A stretch of 64,000 nucleotides of DNA. Source: FEN-1219 sp963810755 (lineage in GTDB: Bacteria > Pseudomonadota > Gammaproteobacteria > Steroidobacterales > Rariloculaceae). Shown one piece after another: positions 9,127 to 18,121 of this stretch; the first letter of the stretch is position 1, and each line of letters begins with the position of its first letter. The DNA lies in the NCBI GenBank assembly GCA_963810755.1, contig CAWEOP010000009.1, forward strand, positions 62,001 through 126,000, in the 5' to 3' direction. Made by a program: the position numbers and the translations under genes. Below the pieces are notes generated by a model. The model saw only the letters and a program-made list of their open reading frames with translations. It searched no databases and was not told the DNA's origin.

Positions 9127-9633
9127 TTAGCGCCTGTTGCTGAAACCTTCCTGACCAAGTGCCTGCAAGGCAGCGATTCCGCCACGAGTCTTGGCGCAAA
9201 TGACGATCCGGCGAGCGTTGCCCCCGATGTCCGCGATCGCGAGTAGTAGGTCGCAGCGCGCCTCGAGCTGCGGCGCTCGTTCGGGCCACTCGACGAGCAC
9301 CCAAGTCGCCGGCTGCTCGAGCCAGTCGCGCAGGCCGAGATTCTCGAGCTCCGTTTCACTCGCGAGACGGTAGAGGTCGAGGTGAACGACCGCGAGCGCG
9401 CTAAACGAGTAGTGCTCTAACAATGTGTACGTAGGCGACGGAACGCGGCCCGAGTGTCCTAGCCCCCGCAGCAGCGCTCGCGCCCACGTCGTCTTACCGG
9501 CGCCGAGGTCCCCACGCAGCCCGACGATCAACGGTGAGCATTCCGCGGCCCGCCAGGCCCGAGCCATGGCCCCTGCAGAATCAATAAGCTCCGCCTCAGA
9601 GCGGAGGTCGATTATTAACTCGGATTCGCCCAT
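9127..9633 (-). CDS. tsaE: tRNA threonylcarbamoyladenosine biosynthesis ATPase TsaE
   Basis: TsaE is the ATPase partner of TsaB/TsaD in forming t6A37 in ANN-decoding tRNAs. The 168-residue protein has the Walker A GDLGAGKTTWARALLRGLG, followed by PSPTYTLLEHY and the HLDLYRL segment typical of the family. ATG at 9633 lies inside the last codons of nnr (19-base overlap), suggesting coupled translation. The nnr-tsaE-amiB-mutL order is conserved in gammaproteobacteria. Confidence 0.95.
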   Translation of the reverse strand: MGESELIIDLRSEAELIDSAGAMARAWRAAECSPLIVGLRGDLGAGKTTWARALLRGLGHSGRVPSPTYTLLEHYSFSALAVVHLDLYRLASETELENLGLRDWLEQPATWVLVEWPERAPQLEARCDLLLAIADIGGNARRIVICAKTRGGIAALQALGQEGFSNRR

Positions 9634-11127
9634 CGCCGAACGTGCGGCATCAGATCCGCCGCGACCATGCCGCGCTCCCCGCCCGCCGCCGCCGAGTCGC
9701 CCGCAAGCGCATGCAGCAGCACTCCCGCCCCGGCGCTCGCATCGAGATCACGCGTCTGAACCACGAGGGCACCGATGACACCGGCGAGCACGTCCCCCAT
9801 CCCGGCCGTCGCCATGCCCGGGTTGCCGCGACCGCAAACACGCAACGGCGCTGCTGCGCCGGGGGTCGCGACGAGCGTGCGCGCTCCCTTCAACACGGTG
9901 ATCGCGCCAAAGCGCGCAGCGAGCGCGCGGGCGGCGGCGGCCCGATCGCGCTCGACCTGTTCGACCGACGAGTCGAGCAGCCGCGCCGCTTCGCCGGGAT
10001 GTGGCGTGAGAAGCCAGCGGCCGCGGACCCGCGGCGCTTCCGCGAGCAGGTTCAAGCCGTCGGCGTCGACGATCAACGGCAGCTCCGCGTCGATCAGCCG
10101 CCGCCACAGCGCATGCGCCCACGGAGACCGTCCGAGCCCCGGGCCGAGCACCACTGCATCCGCCATGGCCACGAGGTCCTCGAGGTCAGGCGGCGCATCC
10201 ACGGATCGCGCGATGACTTCCGGGCGCCCCGCAAGCACAGCCGCGATGCTCTCTGGGTGGGTCGCGACATAAACAAGCCCCGCGCCCGCTCGCAGCGCCG
10301 CCTCGGACGCAAGCCGCACAGCGCCCGGCATCGACGGGCCACCGCCGACGATCAGCAACCGGCCGTTCGTGCCCTTGTGCGCGGATCGGGGGCGCGGCGG
10401 CAACGCGCCCTCGATCTCCTCGATCCCTAGCCGCACGAGCTGCGGCTCAAAGCCGCGACCGAGATCGGCCGGCAACTCGAGATCGGCAAGCTCAATGTGG
10501 CCGACGTAGTCGCACGCCGCTCCGAGGTACAGACCTTGCTTCAGAGCCACGAACGTCACCGTGACGGCCGCGCGTACCGCAACTCCAAGCGGCCAACCCG
10601 TGTCCGCGTGCAGCCCGCTCGGCAAATCGAGCGACAGCACGGGTACCGCCGCCGCGTTGATCTCAGTGACGGCGGCAGCGAGCTCGCCGTCGAGCGGCCG
10701 ATCGGCGCCGATGCCGAGCAGCGCGTCCACGATAGCGTCAGGTGCTTGCGCGGCCGCGGAGTCGGTATGTGCCCCGAAACGTCCGATCGCGACCGAGGCC
10801 GCCGCGCAGTCTTCGTACGCTCGGCGCGCATCCCCTTTGAGGCGCTCGGGCGATGCCACCGCGAGCACGCGAACCGCAATCCCGTCGTGCTTTGCGAGCC
10901 GCGCAAGCACGTAGCCATCGCCGGCGTTGTTGCCGGCCCCGCAGTAGACGAGAACCACCTGCGCCCGCGGCCAATGAGCCCGCAACGAGCGCAGCGCCGC
11001 GGCGCCCGCTCGCGTCATGAGCTCGTAGCTCGCGACGCCGTGACGCTCCGTCGCAAGCCGATCCAGCTCGCGCACCTGCTGCGCGGCATAGACTGGAGCC
11101 GTGAGCCGTTCGTCGGGACGCGTACAT
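9615..11127 (-). CDS. nnr: Bifunctional NAD(P)HX epimerase/dehydratase (frameshifted near its start)
   Basis: Repairs hydrated NAD(P)H: the N-terminal YjeF_N domain is the epimerase (VLVYCGAGNNAGDGYVLAR), and the C-terminal domain is the ADP-dependent dehydratase (GGGPSMPGA; NPGMATAGMGDVLAG). No start codon precedes the conserved YAAQQVRELDRLA in its own frame except a distant GTG at 11192. An ATG at 11127 is one base out of frame. Removing one C from the CCC near 11115 joins it as MYASDERLTAPVYAAQQ and gives 503 residues, a normal length. That ATG lies six bases after a perfect TATAAT, so the mRNA may be leaderless. Confidence 0.88.
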
Positions 11128-11133
11128 CGCGCG

Positions 11134-11139
11134 ATTATA
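11134..11139 (-). promoter_or_regulatory. -10 box TATAAT for nnr, adjoining a possible leaderless start
   Basis: A perfect TATAAT on the minus strand is followed by CGCGCG and then ATG at 11127. Transcription would begin at or within a base or two of the start codon. No convincing -35 lies at 16-18 bases. The same base pairs read TATACT on the plus strand (see the queG promoter). Confidence 0.55.
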
Positions 11140-11141
11140 CT
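11136..11141 (+). promoter_or_regulatory. -10 box TATACT for queG, overlapping the nnr -10
   Basis: TATACT on the plus strand lies 29 bases before the queG GTG and shares four base pairs with the nnr TATAAT on the other strand. The -35 region is weak. The two divergent genes therefore probably compete for one melting site. Confidence 0.45.
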
Positions 11142-11170
11142 GGCGGCGAGCGTCCTCTCCAGCGAACCCG

Positions 11171-12274
11171 GTGACCCAACTCGACGAACCACAGCTCGCG
11201 CGTCTGACGGCCGACATCAAGGAGATCGGACGCGAGCTCGGCTTTCAGAAGATCGGCATCAGCGGCATCGAGCTCGGTGACGACGAGGTGCGGCTCGACA
11301 GGTGGCTCGCCGCAGGTCGCCACGGGACCATGGACTACATGGCCAAGCACGGACGCAAGCGCAGCCACCCCGCCGAGCTCGTCGCCGGAACCGTCCGCGT
11401 GATCTCGGCTCGGATGCCCTATTGGCCGGCGCGCGCGCGCGACGCGCGCAAGGTGCTTGCCTCACCCACGCTCGGCTATGTCGCACGCTATGCCCTCGGC
11501 CGCGATTATCACAAGATCCTGCGCCGGCGCCTCGCACGGCTCGCGGCGGCGATCGAAGACCGCGTGGGCGCCTTCGGTTACCGCGCGTTCGTGGACAGCG
11601 CGCCGGTCCTCGAAAAAGCGCTCGCGCGCAACGCGGGGCTCGGCTGGATCGGCAAGCACACGAATCTGCTCGATCGCGACGGCTCGTGGTTCTTGCTCGG
11701 TGAGCTCTATACGGACTTGCCTCTACCCGTAGACGCGCCCGTCACCGATCACTGCGGGTCGTGTCGCACGTGCCTCGACGTGTGCCCGACGCAGGCGATC
11801 CTCGCCCCGTACGAGCTCGACGCGCGGCGCTGCATCTCCTATCTGACGATCGAGCAACGCGGCGCCATTCCCGAAGAGCTTCGCGGCGCGATCGGCAACC
11901 GAGTCTTCGGTTGCGACGATTGCCAGCTCTTCTGCCCGTGGAACAAGTTCGCCCGACCGACTGAAGTCGCCGACTTCGCGGCAAGAAACGACCTCGACGG
12001 CGCGGCGCTCGTCGACCTATTCGCATGGACCGAACAAGAGTGGCGAGCCCGCACCGAAGGAAGCGCGTTGCGCCGCGCGGGCTACGAGGGCTGGCTCAGG
12101 AACATCGCGGTGGCTCTCGGCAACGCACCGACCGAGAGTGCGGTGACAGCGGCACTGCGCGCGCGCGCAGATCATCCGTCCGAGCTCGTGCGTGAGCACG
12201 TTGCCTGGGCGCTCGCGCGCCACGAGCGTCCAGCGCGCGGCACACCGCTCGAAGCCGACCGAATAGGAGTCTGA
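11171..12274 (+). CDS. queG: Epoxyqueuosine reductase QueG
   Basis: Cobalamin-dependent iron-sulfur reductase that converts epoxyqueuosine to queuosine in the wobble base of GUN tRNAs. The 367-residue protein has the QueG N-terminal domain (LGWIGKHTNLL), two 4Fe-4S motifs (CGSCRTCLDVCPTQAI and CDDCQLFCPWNK) and a C-terminal HEAT-like segment. The start is GTG at 11171. It is divergent from nnr, a common arrangement, and its TGA is followed immediately by the PPK2 ATG. Confidence 0.96.
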   Translation: MTQLDEPQLARLTADIKEIGRELGFQKIGISGIELGDDEVRLDRWLAAGRHGTMDYMAKHGRKRSHPAELVAGTVRVISARMPYWPARARDARKVLASPTLGYVARYALGRDYHKILRRRLARLAAAIEDRVGAFGYRAFVDSAPVLEKALARNAGLGWIGKHTNLLDRDGSWFLLGELYTDLPLPVDAPVTDHCGSCRTCLDVCPTQAILAPYELDARRCISYLTIEQRGAIPEELRGAIGNRVFGCDDCQLFCPWNKFARPTEVADFAARNDLDGAALVDLFAWTEQEWRARTEGSALRRAGYEGWLRNIAVALGNAPTESAVTAALRARADHPSELVREHVAWALARHERPARGTPLEADRIGV

Positions 12275-13153
12275 ATGTTCCACGCCGAGCCACACCGATT
12301 CCTCGTTCCGTTCAATGGAAGGTTCAAAGTCGCCAAGGCCCGCACCAACCCCCCCAAGAAATCCGTGGACAAGGAGCGGCAGCCAGACTGGGAGCTGAAG
12401 CTCGAAGCGCAGAGAGCCCAGCTGGGAGACTCGCAGCATCGCCTCTACTCGCGCGGGAGTCAGTCCGTTCTGATCATCCTCCAGGCGCTCGACGCGGCGG
12501 GCAAAGACGGCACGATTCGTCACGTGCTGAGCGGCGTGAATCCCTGCGGCCTGCACGTCGCGTCTTTCAAAGCGCCGACGGCGCTGGAGGCGGCGCACGA
12601 TTTTCTGTGGCGCACTTCGCCTCACTTGCCGGCCCATGGTCATGTCACGGTGTTCAACCGCAGCTACTACGAAGAAGTGCTCGTGGTCAGGGTGCATCCC
12701 GATTTTCTCGCCACCCAGCAGCTACCCGATAAACCCTCGCCCGCGCTCTGGGAAGAACGCCTGCGCGCGATCACGGAGCACGAGCGCCACCTTGCGCAAC
12801 AAGGCACGGTGATCCTGAAATTCTGGCTCAACGTCTCCAAGGACGAACAGCGCGCGCGACTGCTGGAGCGCATCGACGACCCCGAGAAGCGCTGGAAGTT
12901 TCGCGTGGGCGACCTCGCCGAGCGCGAGTATTGGGACGACTACCTGCGCGCCTACGAGCAGTGCCTCAACGCGACGTCGCGACCCTGGGCGCCGTGGTAC
13001 GCGATTCCGGCCGACGACAAACACTTCATGCGCTGGCAGGTCGCCAAGCTCGTGAACGATGCCTTCGAGCAGCTCGACCTCGACTTTCCGGAACCCTCGA
13101 AGGCGGTGCTGGCGGAGCTCGAGGAAGCCCGCGCACGGCTCCTGAAGAAATGA
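12275..13153 (+). CDS. Polyphosphate kinase 2 family, nucleotide phosphotransferase
   Basis: Transfers phosphate between polyphosphate and nucleotides. The 292-residue single-domain protein carries the PPK2 Walker A-like DAAGKDGTIRH, the conserved SFKAPT and the Walker B-like FNRSYYEEVL. Size and the N-terminal extension fit the short single-domain group usually placed in class III, which phosphorylates AMP and ADP, but substrate choice cannot be read from sequence alone. AGGAG sits six bases before the ATG, which directly abuts the queG stop, so the two are cotranscribed. Confidence 0.92.
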   Translation: MFHAEPHRFLVPFNGRFKVAKARTNPPKKSVDKERQPDWELKLEAQRAQLGDSQHRLYSRGSQSVLIILQALDAAGKDGTIRHVLSGVNPCGLHVASFKAPTALEAAHDFLWRTSPHLPAHGHVTVFNRSYYEEVLVVRVHPDFLATQQLPDKPSPALWEERLRAITEHERHLAQQGTVILKFWLNVSKDEQRARLLERIDDPEKRWKFRVGDLAEREYWDDYLRAYEQCLNATSRPWAPWYAIPADDKHFMRWQVAKLVNDAFEQLDLDFPEPSKAVLAELEEARARLLKK

Positions 13154-13239
13154 GACCGCCCGGTATTGCCAACTCCGTCACTGCCCGCACGGGCCGGTCT
13201 CGCTTACGATCGGGTCTCACTTTCTCGCCGAAATGACCC

Positions 13240-14244
13240 ATGAGCACGGTGAGCCTCGAATCCCTCGCGCACGGTACCGACTCGGATTTCACGCGTTCCC
13301 TGCTGCAGAGCATCGCGCTGTTCCGCGGCGTTGATGCGGATACCGTCGCCGACCTGCTGCCGCGGTGCGGCCGAATCGACGTCCCCGAAGGTGACGTCCT
13401 GCTGTCTCCGCAACGCGAGAACCGTTGCGTCTACGTCGTCTTGAGCGGCCGCTTGAGCGTGCATCTCGGCTCGCTCGATGCGCCGAAAATCGCGGATCTG
13501 ACGCCGGGCTCCTGTGCGGGCGAAATGTCGTTGATCGAGGACAAAGACCCCTCGGCGTTCGTCGTTGCAGTCGAAGACTCGCACCTGATGGTGATCAGTC
13601 ATCATTTACTCTGGCAGATCGTCGACCGCTCACACACGTTCTCCAAGAATCTCCTGATCGTTCTGTCCGAGCGCGTGCGCTCCGACAACGAATTCATCGC
13701 GAGCAGCCTCGGAGTGCTGCGCCAAGCCGAGCGCAACGCATTGACCGACGCCCTCACCGGTCTGGGCAACAGGCACTGGATGAAGGACATGTTCGAGCGG
13801 GAGGTTACCCGCGCTCAGCACAGCGGCCGAACGCTCTGCCTCATGATGATCGACGTCGACAACTTCAAGCGCTTCAACGATCAATACGGTCACATCTCTG
13901 GCGACCGCGTGCTGATCGCGGTTGCCGAGGCTTTGCGCGAGCATCTGCGCCCCACGGACCTCGTGGCGCGCTTCGGCGGCGACGAGTTCGCCGTGCTGCT
14001 GCCCGACGCGGATCTCGGACAAGCTCAGCAAACGGCGGACCGGCTGCGCACCAAGGTCGCTACGTTGTCGCCACCGAGCCTGTCCACGGCGATCACCATC
14101 TCGATCGGGGTTAGCACCAACGGGCCCAAAGACGACGTCGGCGCGCTCGTGCAGAGGGCGGACGCCGCGATGTACGACGCCAAGGAGCAAGGGCGCAACC
14201 GCGTCGCCGTGCGCGGACCGTCAGATTCGAAGGTTGTCGATTAA
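13240..14244 (+). CDS. Cyclic-nucleotide-binding-like domain fused to GGDEF diguanylate cyclase
   Basis: Cytosolic 334-residue signalling protein. Residues about 20-140 resemble a CRP-type cNMP-binding domain with the GE of the phosphate-binding cassette (CAGEMSLIEDKDPSAF). The arginine that contacts the cyclic phosphate in CRP is replaced by Pro, so another ligand, or none, is possible. Residues about 170-325 form a GGDEF domain with an intact RFGGDEF active site, preceded by RPTD at the right spacing for the inhibitory I-site. It should make cyclic di-GMP with product inhibition. It is 86 bases downstream of PPK2, and its last 24 bases overlap the convergent panC end. Confidence 0.93.
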   Translation: MSTVSLESLAHGTDSDFTRSLLQSIALFRGVDADTVADLLPRCGRIDVPEGDVLLSPQRENRCVYVVLSGRLSVHLGSLDAPKIADLTPGSCAGEMSLIEDKDPSAFVVAVEDSHLMVISHHLLWQIVDRSHTFSKNLLIVLSERVRSDNEFIASSLGVLRQAERNALTDALTGLGNRHWMKDMFEREVTRAQHSGRTLCLMMIDVDNFKRFNDQYGHISGDRVLIAVAEALREHLRPTDLVARFGGDEFAVLLPDADLGQAQQTADRLRTKVATLSPPSLSTAITISIGVSTNGPKDDVGALVQRADAAMYDAKEQGRNRVAVRGPSDSKVVD

Positions 14245-15102
14245 TCGAGCGCGGCCGAGCCAAGCGGCGCCGAGCACGATGAGATCCTCAGGTCGATCGC
14301 CGACTCTAGGCCGCGCGAGATCGGCGGCGCGTCGCACTTCGACGTAGTCCGGCACGAACCCCGCGCTCGCAAGCGAGTCTCGTCCCGCCTTCTCCAGAGC
14401 CGCGTACTCGATAGAACCACCGTGTACCGCCTCGCGTAGCTGCGCGAGCATCGCGTGCAGTGCGGGCGCTCGTGCGCGTTGCGCCTGATCGAGATAGCGG
14501 TTACGTGAGCTCATCGCAAGACCGTCGGCCTCGCGATGCGTGGCGCCGACGCGCACTGCAACGGGCAAGCGCAAATCCGCGATCATTCGCTCGAGCAGGA
14601 TCACCTGCTGATAGTCTTTTTGGCCGAGGACCAGCAAGTCCGGCGCGACGATGTTCAGCAACCGGCACACGACAGACGCTACGCCGTCGAAATGTCCGGG
14701 GCGGCTCGCGCCACAGAGCTCGCGGCTCAAGGGCGGCAGCGTCACGCGGACGGCGTGCTCGAGACCGAACGGATAGATCTCGCGCTCGTCGGGAACGAAC
14801 AGCAGATCGACGGTACCCGCCGCGGCGATTCGCGCGGCGTCCTCCTCGAGCGTTCGCGGATAGGCCGAAAAATCCTCGCCCGCCCCGAACTGCGTAGGAT
14901 TCACGAAGATGCTCGCGACGACGCGCTGCGCCGCTCCGGCCGCGAGCTCGGTCAGGCTCACGTGCCCGGCGTGCAAGTTGCCCATCGTCGGAACGAAGGC
15001 GACGGTGTCCCGCGCGGCGCGCCAACCACCGACCGCCTCGCGGACGCCGGCAACGGTGCGCACGATCTTTACCGATTGCCCGGGTGTGTGTATTCGAGGC
15101 AC
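14221..15102 (-). CDS. panC: Pantothenate synthetase PanC
   Basis: ATP-dependent condensation of pantoate and beta-alanine to pantothenate. The 293-residue protein shows the family motifs PTMGNLHAGH (ATP site HxGH), NPTQF, GQKDYQQ and SSRN. The start used is GTG at 15102, 13 bases after the panB stop; a nearby internal GTG cannot be excluded. Last gene of pcnB-dNK-panB-panC. Confidence 0.96.
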   Translation of the reverse strand: MPRIHTPGQSVKIVRTVAGVREAVGGWRAARDTVAFVPTMGNLHAGHVSLTELAAGAAQRVVASIFVNPTQFGAGEDFSAYPRTLEEDAARIAAAGTVDLLFVPDEREIYPFGLEHAVRVTLPPLSRELCGASRPGHFDGVASVVCRLLNIVAPDLLVLGQKDYQQVILLERMIADLRLPVAVRVGATHREADGLAMSSRNRYLDQAQRARAPALHAMLAQLREAVHGGSIEYAALEKAGRDSLASAGFVPDYVEVRRAADLARPRVGDRPEDLIVLGAAWLGRARLIDNLRI

Positions 15103-15115
15103 GGATCTCTTCGCG

Positions 15116-15946
15116 TCAGGAGAACGTATGTTCCTCAGCAGGATAGCTGCGATCCTTGACGGCCTGCACGTACGCGCGAATCCCGTCGAGCACCGAGTCG
15201 CGCCCCTGCAGGAAATCCTTCACGAAGCGCGGCGTGCGGCCTTGGGTGATCCCGAGGATGTCGTAGATCACCAGGATTTGACCGTCGACGCCAGCGCCCG
15301 CGCCGATGCCGATCACGGGTACGTGCAGCTCCGCGCGAATCGCTTCTCCGACGTCGCGCGGCACGCACTCGAGCAGAACGACGTCGGCTCCCGCCCCCTC
15401 GAGGGCGCGCGCCTCGTCGATCATCCGCCGCGCGGCTTCGCCCTCGCGCCCCTGAACCTTGAATCCGCCGATTTTGTGCACCGACTGCGGCTTCAAACCT
15501 AGGTGAGCACAAACCGGAATGTCTTGCTGCGCGAGATACTCCACGATCCCGAGCTGCCCTTGCCCGCTTTCGAGCTTGATCATCATCGCGCCCGCCTCCT
15601 GCATGAGGCGTACTGCGTTGTCGAGCGCCTGCGACGGCGTCGTGTAGCTCATGAACGGCATATCCGCGATCAGGAACGCGCGGCGTACCGCCCGTGCGAC
15701 GCAGCGCGTGTGATACACCATGTGATCGACGGTGACCGGAACCGTGGTGTCGTGGCCTTGGATCACCATGCCTAGCGAGTCCCCCACGAGCACGACATCG
15801 GTTCCGGCCATGTCGACCAGTTGTGCGAAGCTCGCGTCGTAAGCCGTCAAGCACGCGATCGGTTCTCCGGCCTGCTTCATGTCACGCAGGGTCGCGACGT
15901 TCACGGGCGGAGAGTCCATCCCGCGCTGCTGCAGCTGCTTGTACAT
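15116..15946 (-). CDS. panB: 3-methyl-2-oxobutanoate hydroxymethyltransferase PanB
   Basis: Adds a hydroxymethyl group from methylenetetrahydrofolate to ketoisovalerate, the first step to pantothenate. The 276-residue protein contains LTAYDASFAQLVD, VGDSLGMVIQGHDTT, KIGGFKVQGR and VPVIGIGAGAGVDGQ, all PanB signatures with the metal and substrate ligands. It follows the deoxynucleoside kinase by 15 bases and precedes panC by 13, forming a vitamin B5 pair. Confidence 0.97.
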   Translation of the reverse strand: MYKQLQQRGMDSPPVNVATLRDMKQAGEPIACLTAYDASFAQLVDMAGTDVVLVGDSLGMVIQGHDTTVPVTVDHMVYHTRCVARAVRRAFLIADMPFMSYTTPSQALDNAVRLMQEAGAMMIKLESGQGQLGIVEYLAQQDIPVCAHLGLKPQSVHKIGGFKVQGREGEAARRMIDEARALEGAGADVVLLECVPRDVGEAIRAELHVPVIGIGAGAGVDGQILVIYDILGITQGRTPRFVKDFLQGRDSVLDGIRAYVQAVKDRSYPAEEHTFS

Positions 15947-15961
15947 CGCCTGCTCCGCCCG

Positions 15962-16723
15962 TCAGGTCAGCGCGCTGCCGACCGGATTGAAGAAATGCCT
16001 GCCGTGCTTGACTCGCATGATCGTCTGCAACAAGTCTTGATAGTCGGATTCGCGATGGATTGGATCGATCGACGCCGCGTTCACGATCAAGAGCGGCGCC
16101 GCGTCGAAGTCGTAGAAGAATTTCGCATACGCTTCGCCGAGCCGCTCGAGATATTCCTGGTCGATCAACTGCTCATACGGAATACCGCGGGACGCGACGC
16201 GGCGCATCAACACGGGCGCCGGGGCTTGTAGATAGACGACGAGATCGGGCGTAGGAGGGTCGAGCTCGAGCGTTTCCGCGACCTGGTGGTACAAGCCGAG
16301 CTCGTTCGGATCGAGGTTGAGCTCCGCGAACAACCGGTCTTTCTGCAACAGGAAGTCCGCTATCCGCACAGGCGAGAACATGTCGCGCTGCCTGATCTGC
16401 TCGAGCTGGCGCGCGCGCTGGAACAGGAAGAACAATTGCGCCGGCAGCGCCGCGTTGCGCCGGTTGCGGTAGAAGCGCTCGAGGAATGGGTTGTCCTCGG
16501 CCTGCTCGAGAATCAGCTCGCTGGCGAAGCTCTGTGCAAGGCGCTTCGCCAAGCTCGTCTTGCCGACACCGATTGGACCTTCGACCACGATGAAGCGCGG
16601 CCCGTCCAGACGAATGACTTCCTGTCCACTGCTCGTCGATTGCTGATCCACGGTAGCTCGCGCGCCGCCCGGCTCCCGGCCGAGGTTCAGGGCTGACTCT
16701 AAGGATTTTCGACGGCTCGCCAA
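15962..16723 (-). CDS. Deoxynucleoside kinase family protein
   Basis: Predicted to phosphorylate deoxynucleosides for salvage. The 253-residue protein has the P-loop VVEGPIGVGKTSLAKRLA, a DRLFAE (DRY/DRS-type) segment and a lid region RRVASRGIPYEQ, as in the deoxyadenosine/deoxyguanosine kinase family; the base preferred is unknown. The start is TTG at 16723, one base after the pcnB stop. The first ~35 residues are not conserved-looking, so a later GTG (about residue 24) is also possible. In many relatives folK occupies this position; no folK is seen here. Confidence 0.9.
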   Translation of the reverse strand: MASRRKSLESALNLGREPGGARATVDQQSTSSGQEVIRLDGPRFIVVEGPIGVGKTSLAKRLAQSFASELILEQAEDNPFLERFYRNRRNAALPAQLFFLFQRARQLEQIRQRDMFSPVRIADFLLQKDRLFAELNLDPNELGLYHQVAETLELDPPTPDLVVYLQAPAPVLMRRVASRGIPYEQLIDQEYLERLGEAYAKFFYDFDAAPLLIVNAASIDPIHRESDYQDLLQTIMRVKHGRHFFNPVGSALT

Positions 16724-16724
16724 G

Positions 16725-18050
16725 CTATGGCGCAGCGTCGATGATCTCGCTCTGCGCCGCTCCGCGGCGTCCGCGACGTCCGCGGCGCCGGCCCTGACGG
16801 CGCTTCAAACCGATCACTTTTTGCTGCTCGTCCGGGGGCAGCTGCTGGATCTCGGTCCACCAATCCACGGTCTCTTGATCCACTTCACCGCAGCGCGCGC
16901 GCAGCACCAAAAAATCGTACGCGGCGCGAAATCGCTTGTGTTGCAGCAGCCGCACCGCGCGAATCCCTTGGCGTTGATCGAAGCGCCACTGCATCACGAG
17001 CAGCTCCTTCATCGGCGAGCTGAAGCGCCGCGGGAACGAGGTCTGTTGCGATGCGACGATTCGCCCGCTCGCCTCCAGCATCGCGTGCGTGTCGTTCCAG
17101 CCCTCCGCCTGCAGCTTGAGGGCTAGCGCGCGAATCGGAAACCACAGAAACACCGCGTATAGGAACATCGGGGTGACGGGCCTGTCCGAGCGCACGCGGT
17201 CGTCGGTATTGGCCAGACCCTGGCGGATGAACGCGATGATCTTGTCGCGATCGGGAGTCTCGAGCAACTCGGCGGTGTCGCGGAACAAGTACCCGAGAAG
17301 GTCGTGCTTCAGCAGCAGGTCGAAGCTCTTTTCTGCATAGCCGCTTTGAAAAAGCTTGAGCAGCTCGTCGAACAGACGCGCGGGCGGCACGTCGCGCAAC
17401 AGGTCCCCGAGCGTCGCAATAGGTGCCGCCGTCTCCGGAGCGAGCTCGAAATCGAGCTTCGCCGCGAACCTCATCGCCCGCAGCATTCGGACCGGGTCCT
17501 CTCGATAGCGCGTCTCGGGATTGCCTATGAGCCGTAGAACGCGGGCACGAACGTCGTCGAAGCCGTGCGTGTAGTCCCAAACACTGAAGTCCGCGATGTT
17601 GTAGTACAGCGCATTGACGGTAAAGTCGCGGCGCCAAACGTCCTCGTCGATCGTTCCGTAGACGTTGTCGCGCAAGATTCGCCCGCTGTCGGAGTGCGCG
17701 CGCTCGTCCTCGGGCTCTGCGCCAGCCGCGCGAAACGTCGCGACCTCGACGATGTCGCGGCCGAACCTTACGTGCGCGAGGCGGAACCGCCGGCCGATGA
17801 GCCGGCAATTGCGAAATAGGTCCTGAATCTGGTCGGGGTCCGCGTCGGTCACGACATCGAAATCTTTCGGATGCAGGCCGAGCAATAGATCGCGGACGCC
17901 GCCGCCAACGAGGAACGCGCCGAATCCTGCGCTGCGCAGGCGGTAGAGCACCTTGAGAGCGTTCGGCGAGATGTTGGCCCGACTGATGTTGTGGTCGGAG
18001 CGTGGGACGATGACTGGGGCGGGCCGGGACTGGGGAGCGGTATCGTTCAA
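16725..18050 (-). CDS. pcnB: Poly(A) polymerase I PcnB
   Basis: Adds 3' poly(A) tails that promote RNA decay. The 441-residue protein shows the class II nucleotidyltransferase signature GGGVRDLLLG, the catalytic DFDVVTDA, RRDFTVNALYY and the RNA-binding REDPVRMLRAMRF segment. A strongly basic Arg/Gly tail (KRRQGRRRGRRGRRG) is typical of bacterial PcnB rather than CCA-adding enzyme. The best start is TTG at 18050, after GGAACC; no nearby ATG fits. It heads the pcnB-dNK-panB-panC run. Confidence 0.94.
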   Translation of the reverse strand: MNDTAPQSRPAPVIVPRSDHNISRANISPNALKVLYRLRSAGFGAFLVGGGVRDLLLGLHPKDFDVVTDADPDQIQDLFRNCRLIGRRFRLAHVRFGRDIVEVATFRAAGAEPEDERAHSDSGRILRDNVYGTIDEDVWRRDFTVNALYYNIADFSVWDYTHGFDDVRARVLRLIGNPETRYREDPVRMLRAMRFAAKLDFELAPETAAPIATLGDLLRDVPPARLFDELLKLFQSGYAEKSFDLLLKHDLLGYLFRDTAELLETPDRDKIIAFIRQGLANTDDRVRSDRPVTPMFLYAVFLWFPIRALALKLQAEGWNDTHAMLEASGRIVASQQTSFPRRFSSPMKELLVMQWRFDQRQGIRAVRLLQHKRFRAAYDFLVLRARCGEVDQETVDWWTEIQQLPPDEQQKVIGLKRRQGRRRGRRGRRGAAQSEIIDAAP

Positions 18051-18063
18051 AAAGGTTCCGTGG

Positions 18064-18092
18064 TTTCACCGTGCTCGAAAGCTCGGTATCAT
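18064..18092 (+). promoter_or_regulatory. Promoter of tRNA-Glu
   Basis: TTTCAC at 18064-18069 and TATCAT at 18087-18092 are 17 bases apart, and a GC-rich stretch follows, as expected for stable-RNA promoters. The tRNA begins 30 bases beyond. The -10 lies in GGTATCATACC, whose other strand reads TATGAT and may serve pcnB. Confidence 0.55.
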
Positions 18093-18121
18093 ACCAGCCC
18101 TCGCCGAGGCGCGGCACCCGC

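Noticed and set aside
13152..13201. GAGACCG...CGGTCTC inverted pair between PPK2 and the GGDEF gene
   Set aside because: The loop is over 30 bases and no T-tract follows, so a terminator is not supported.
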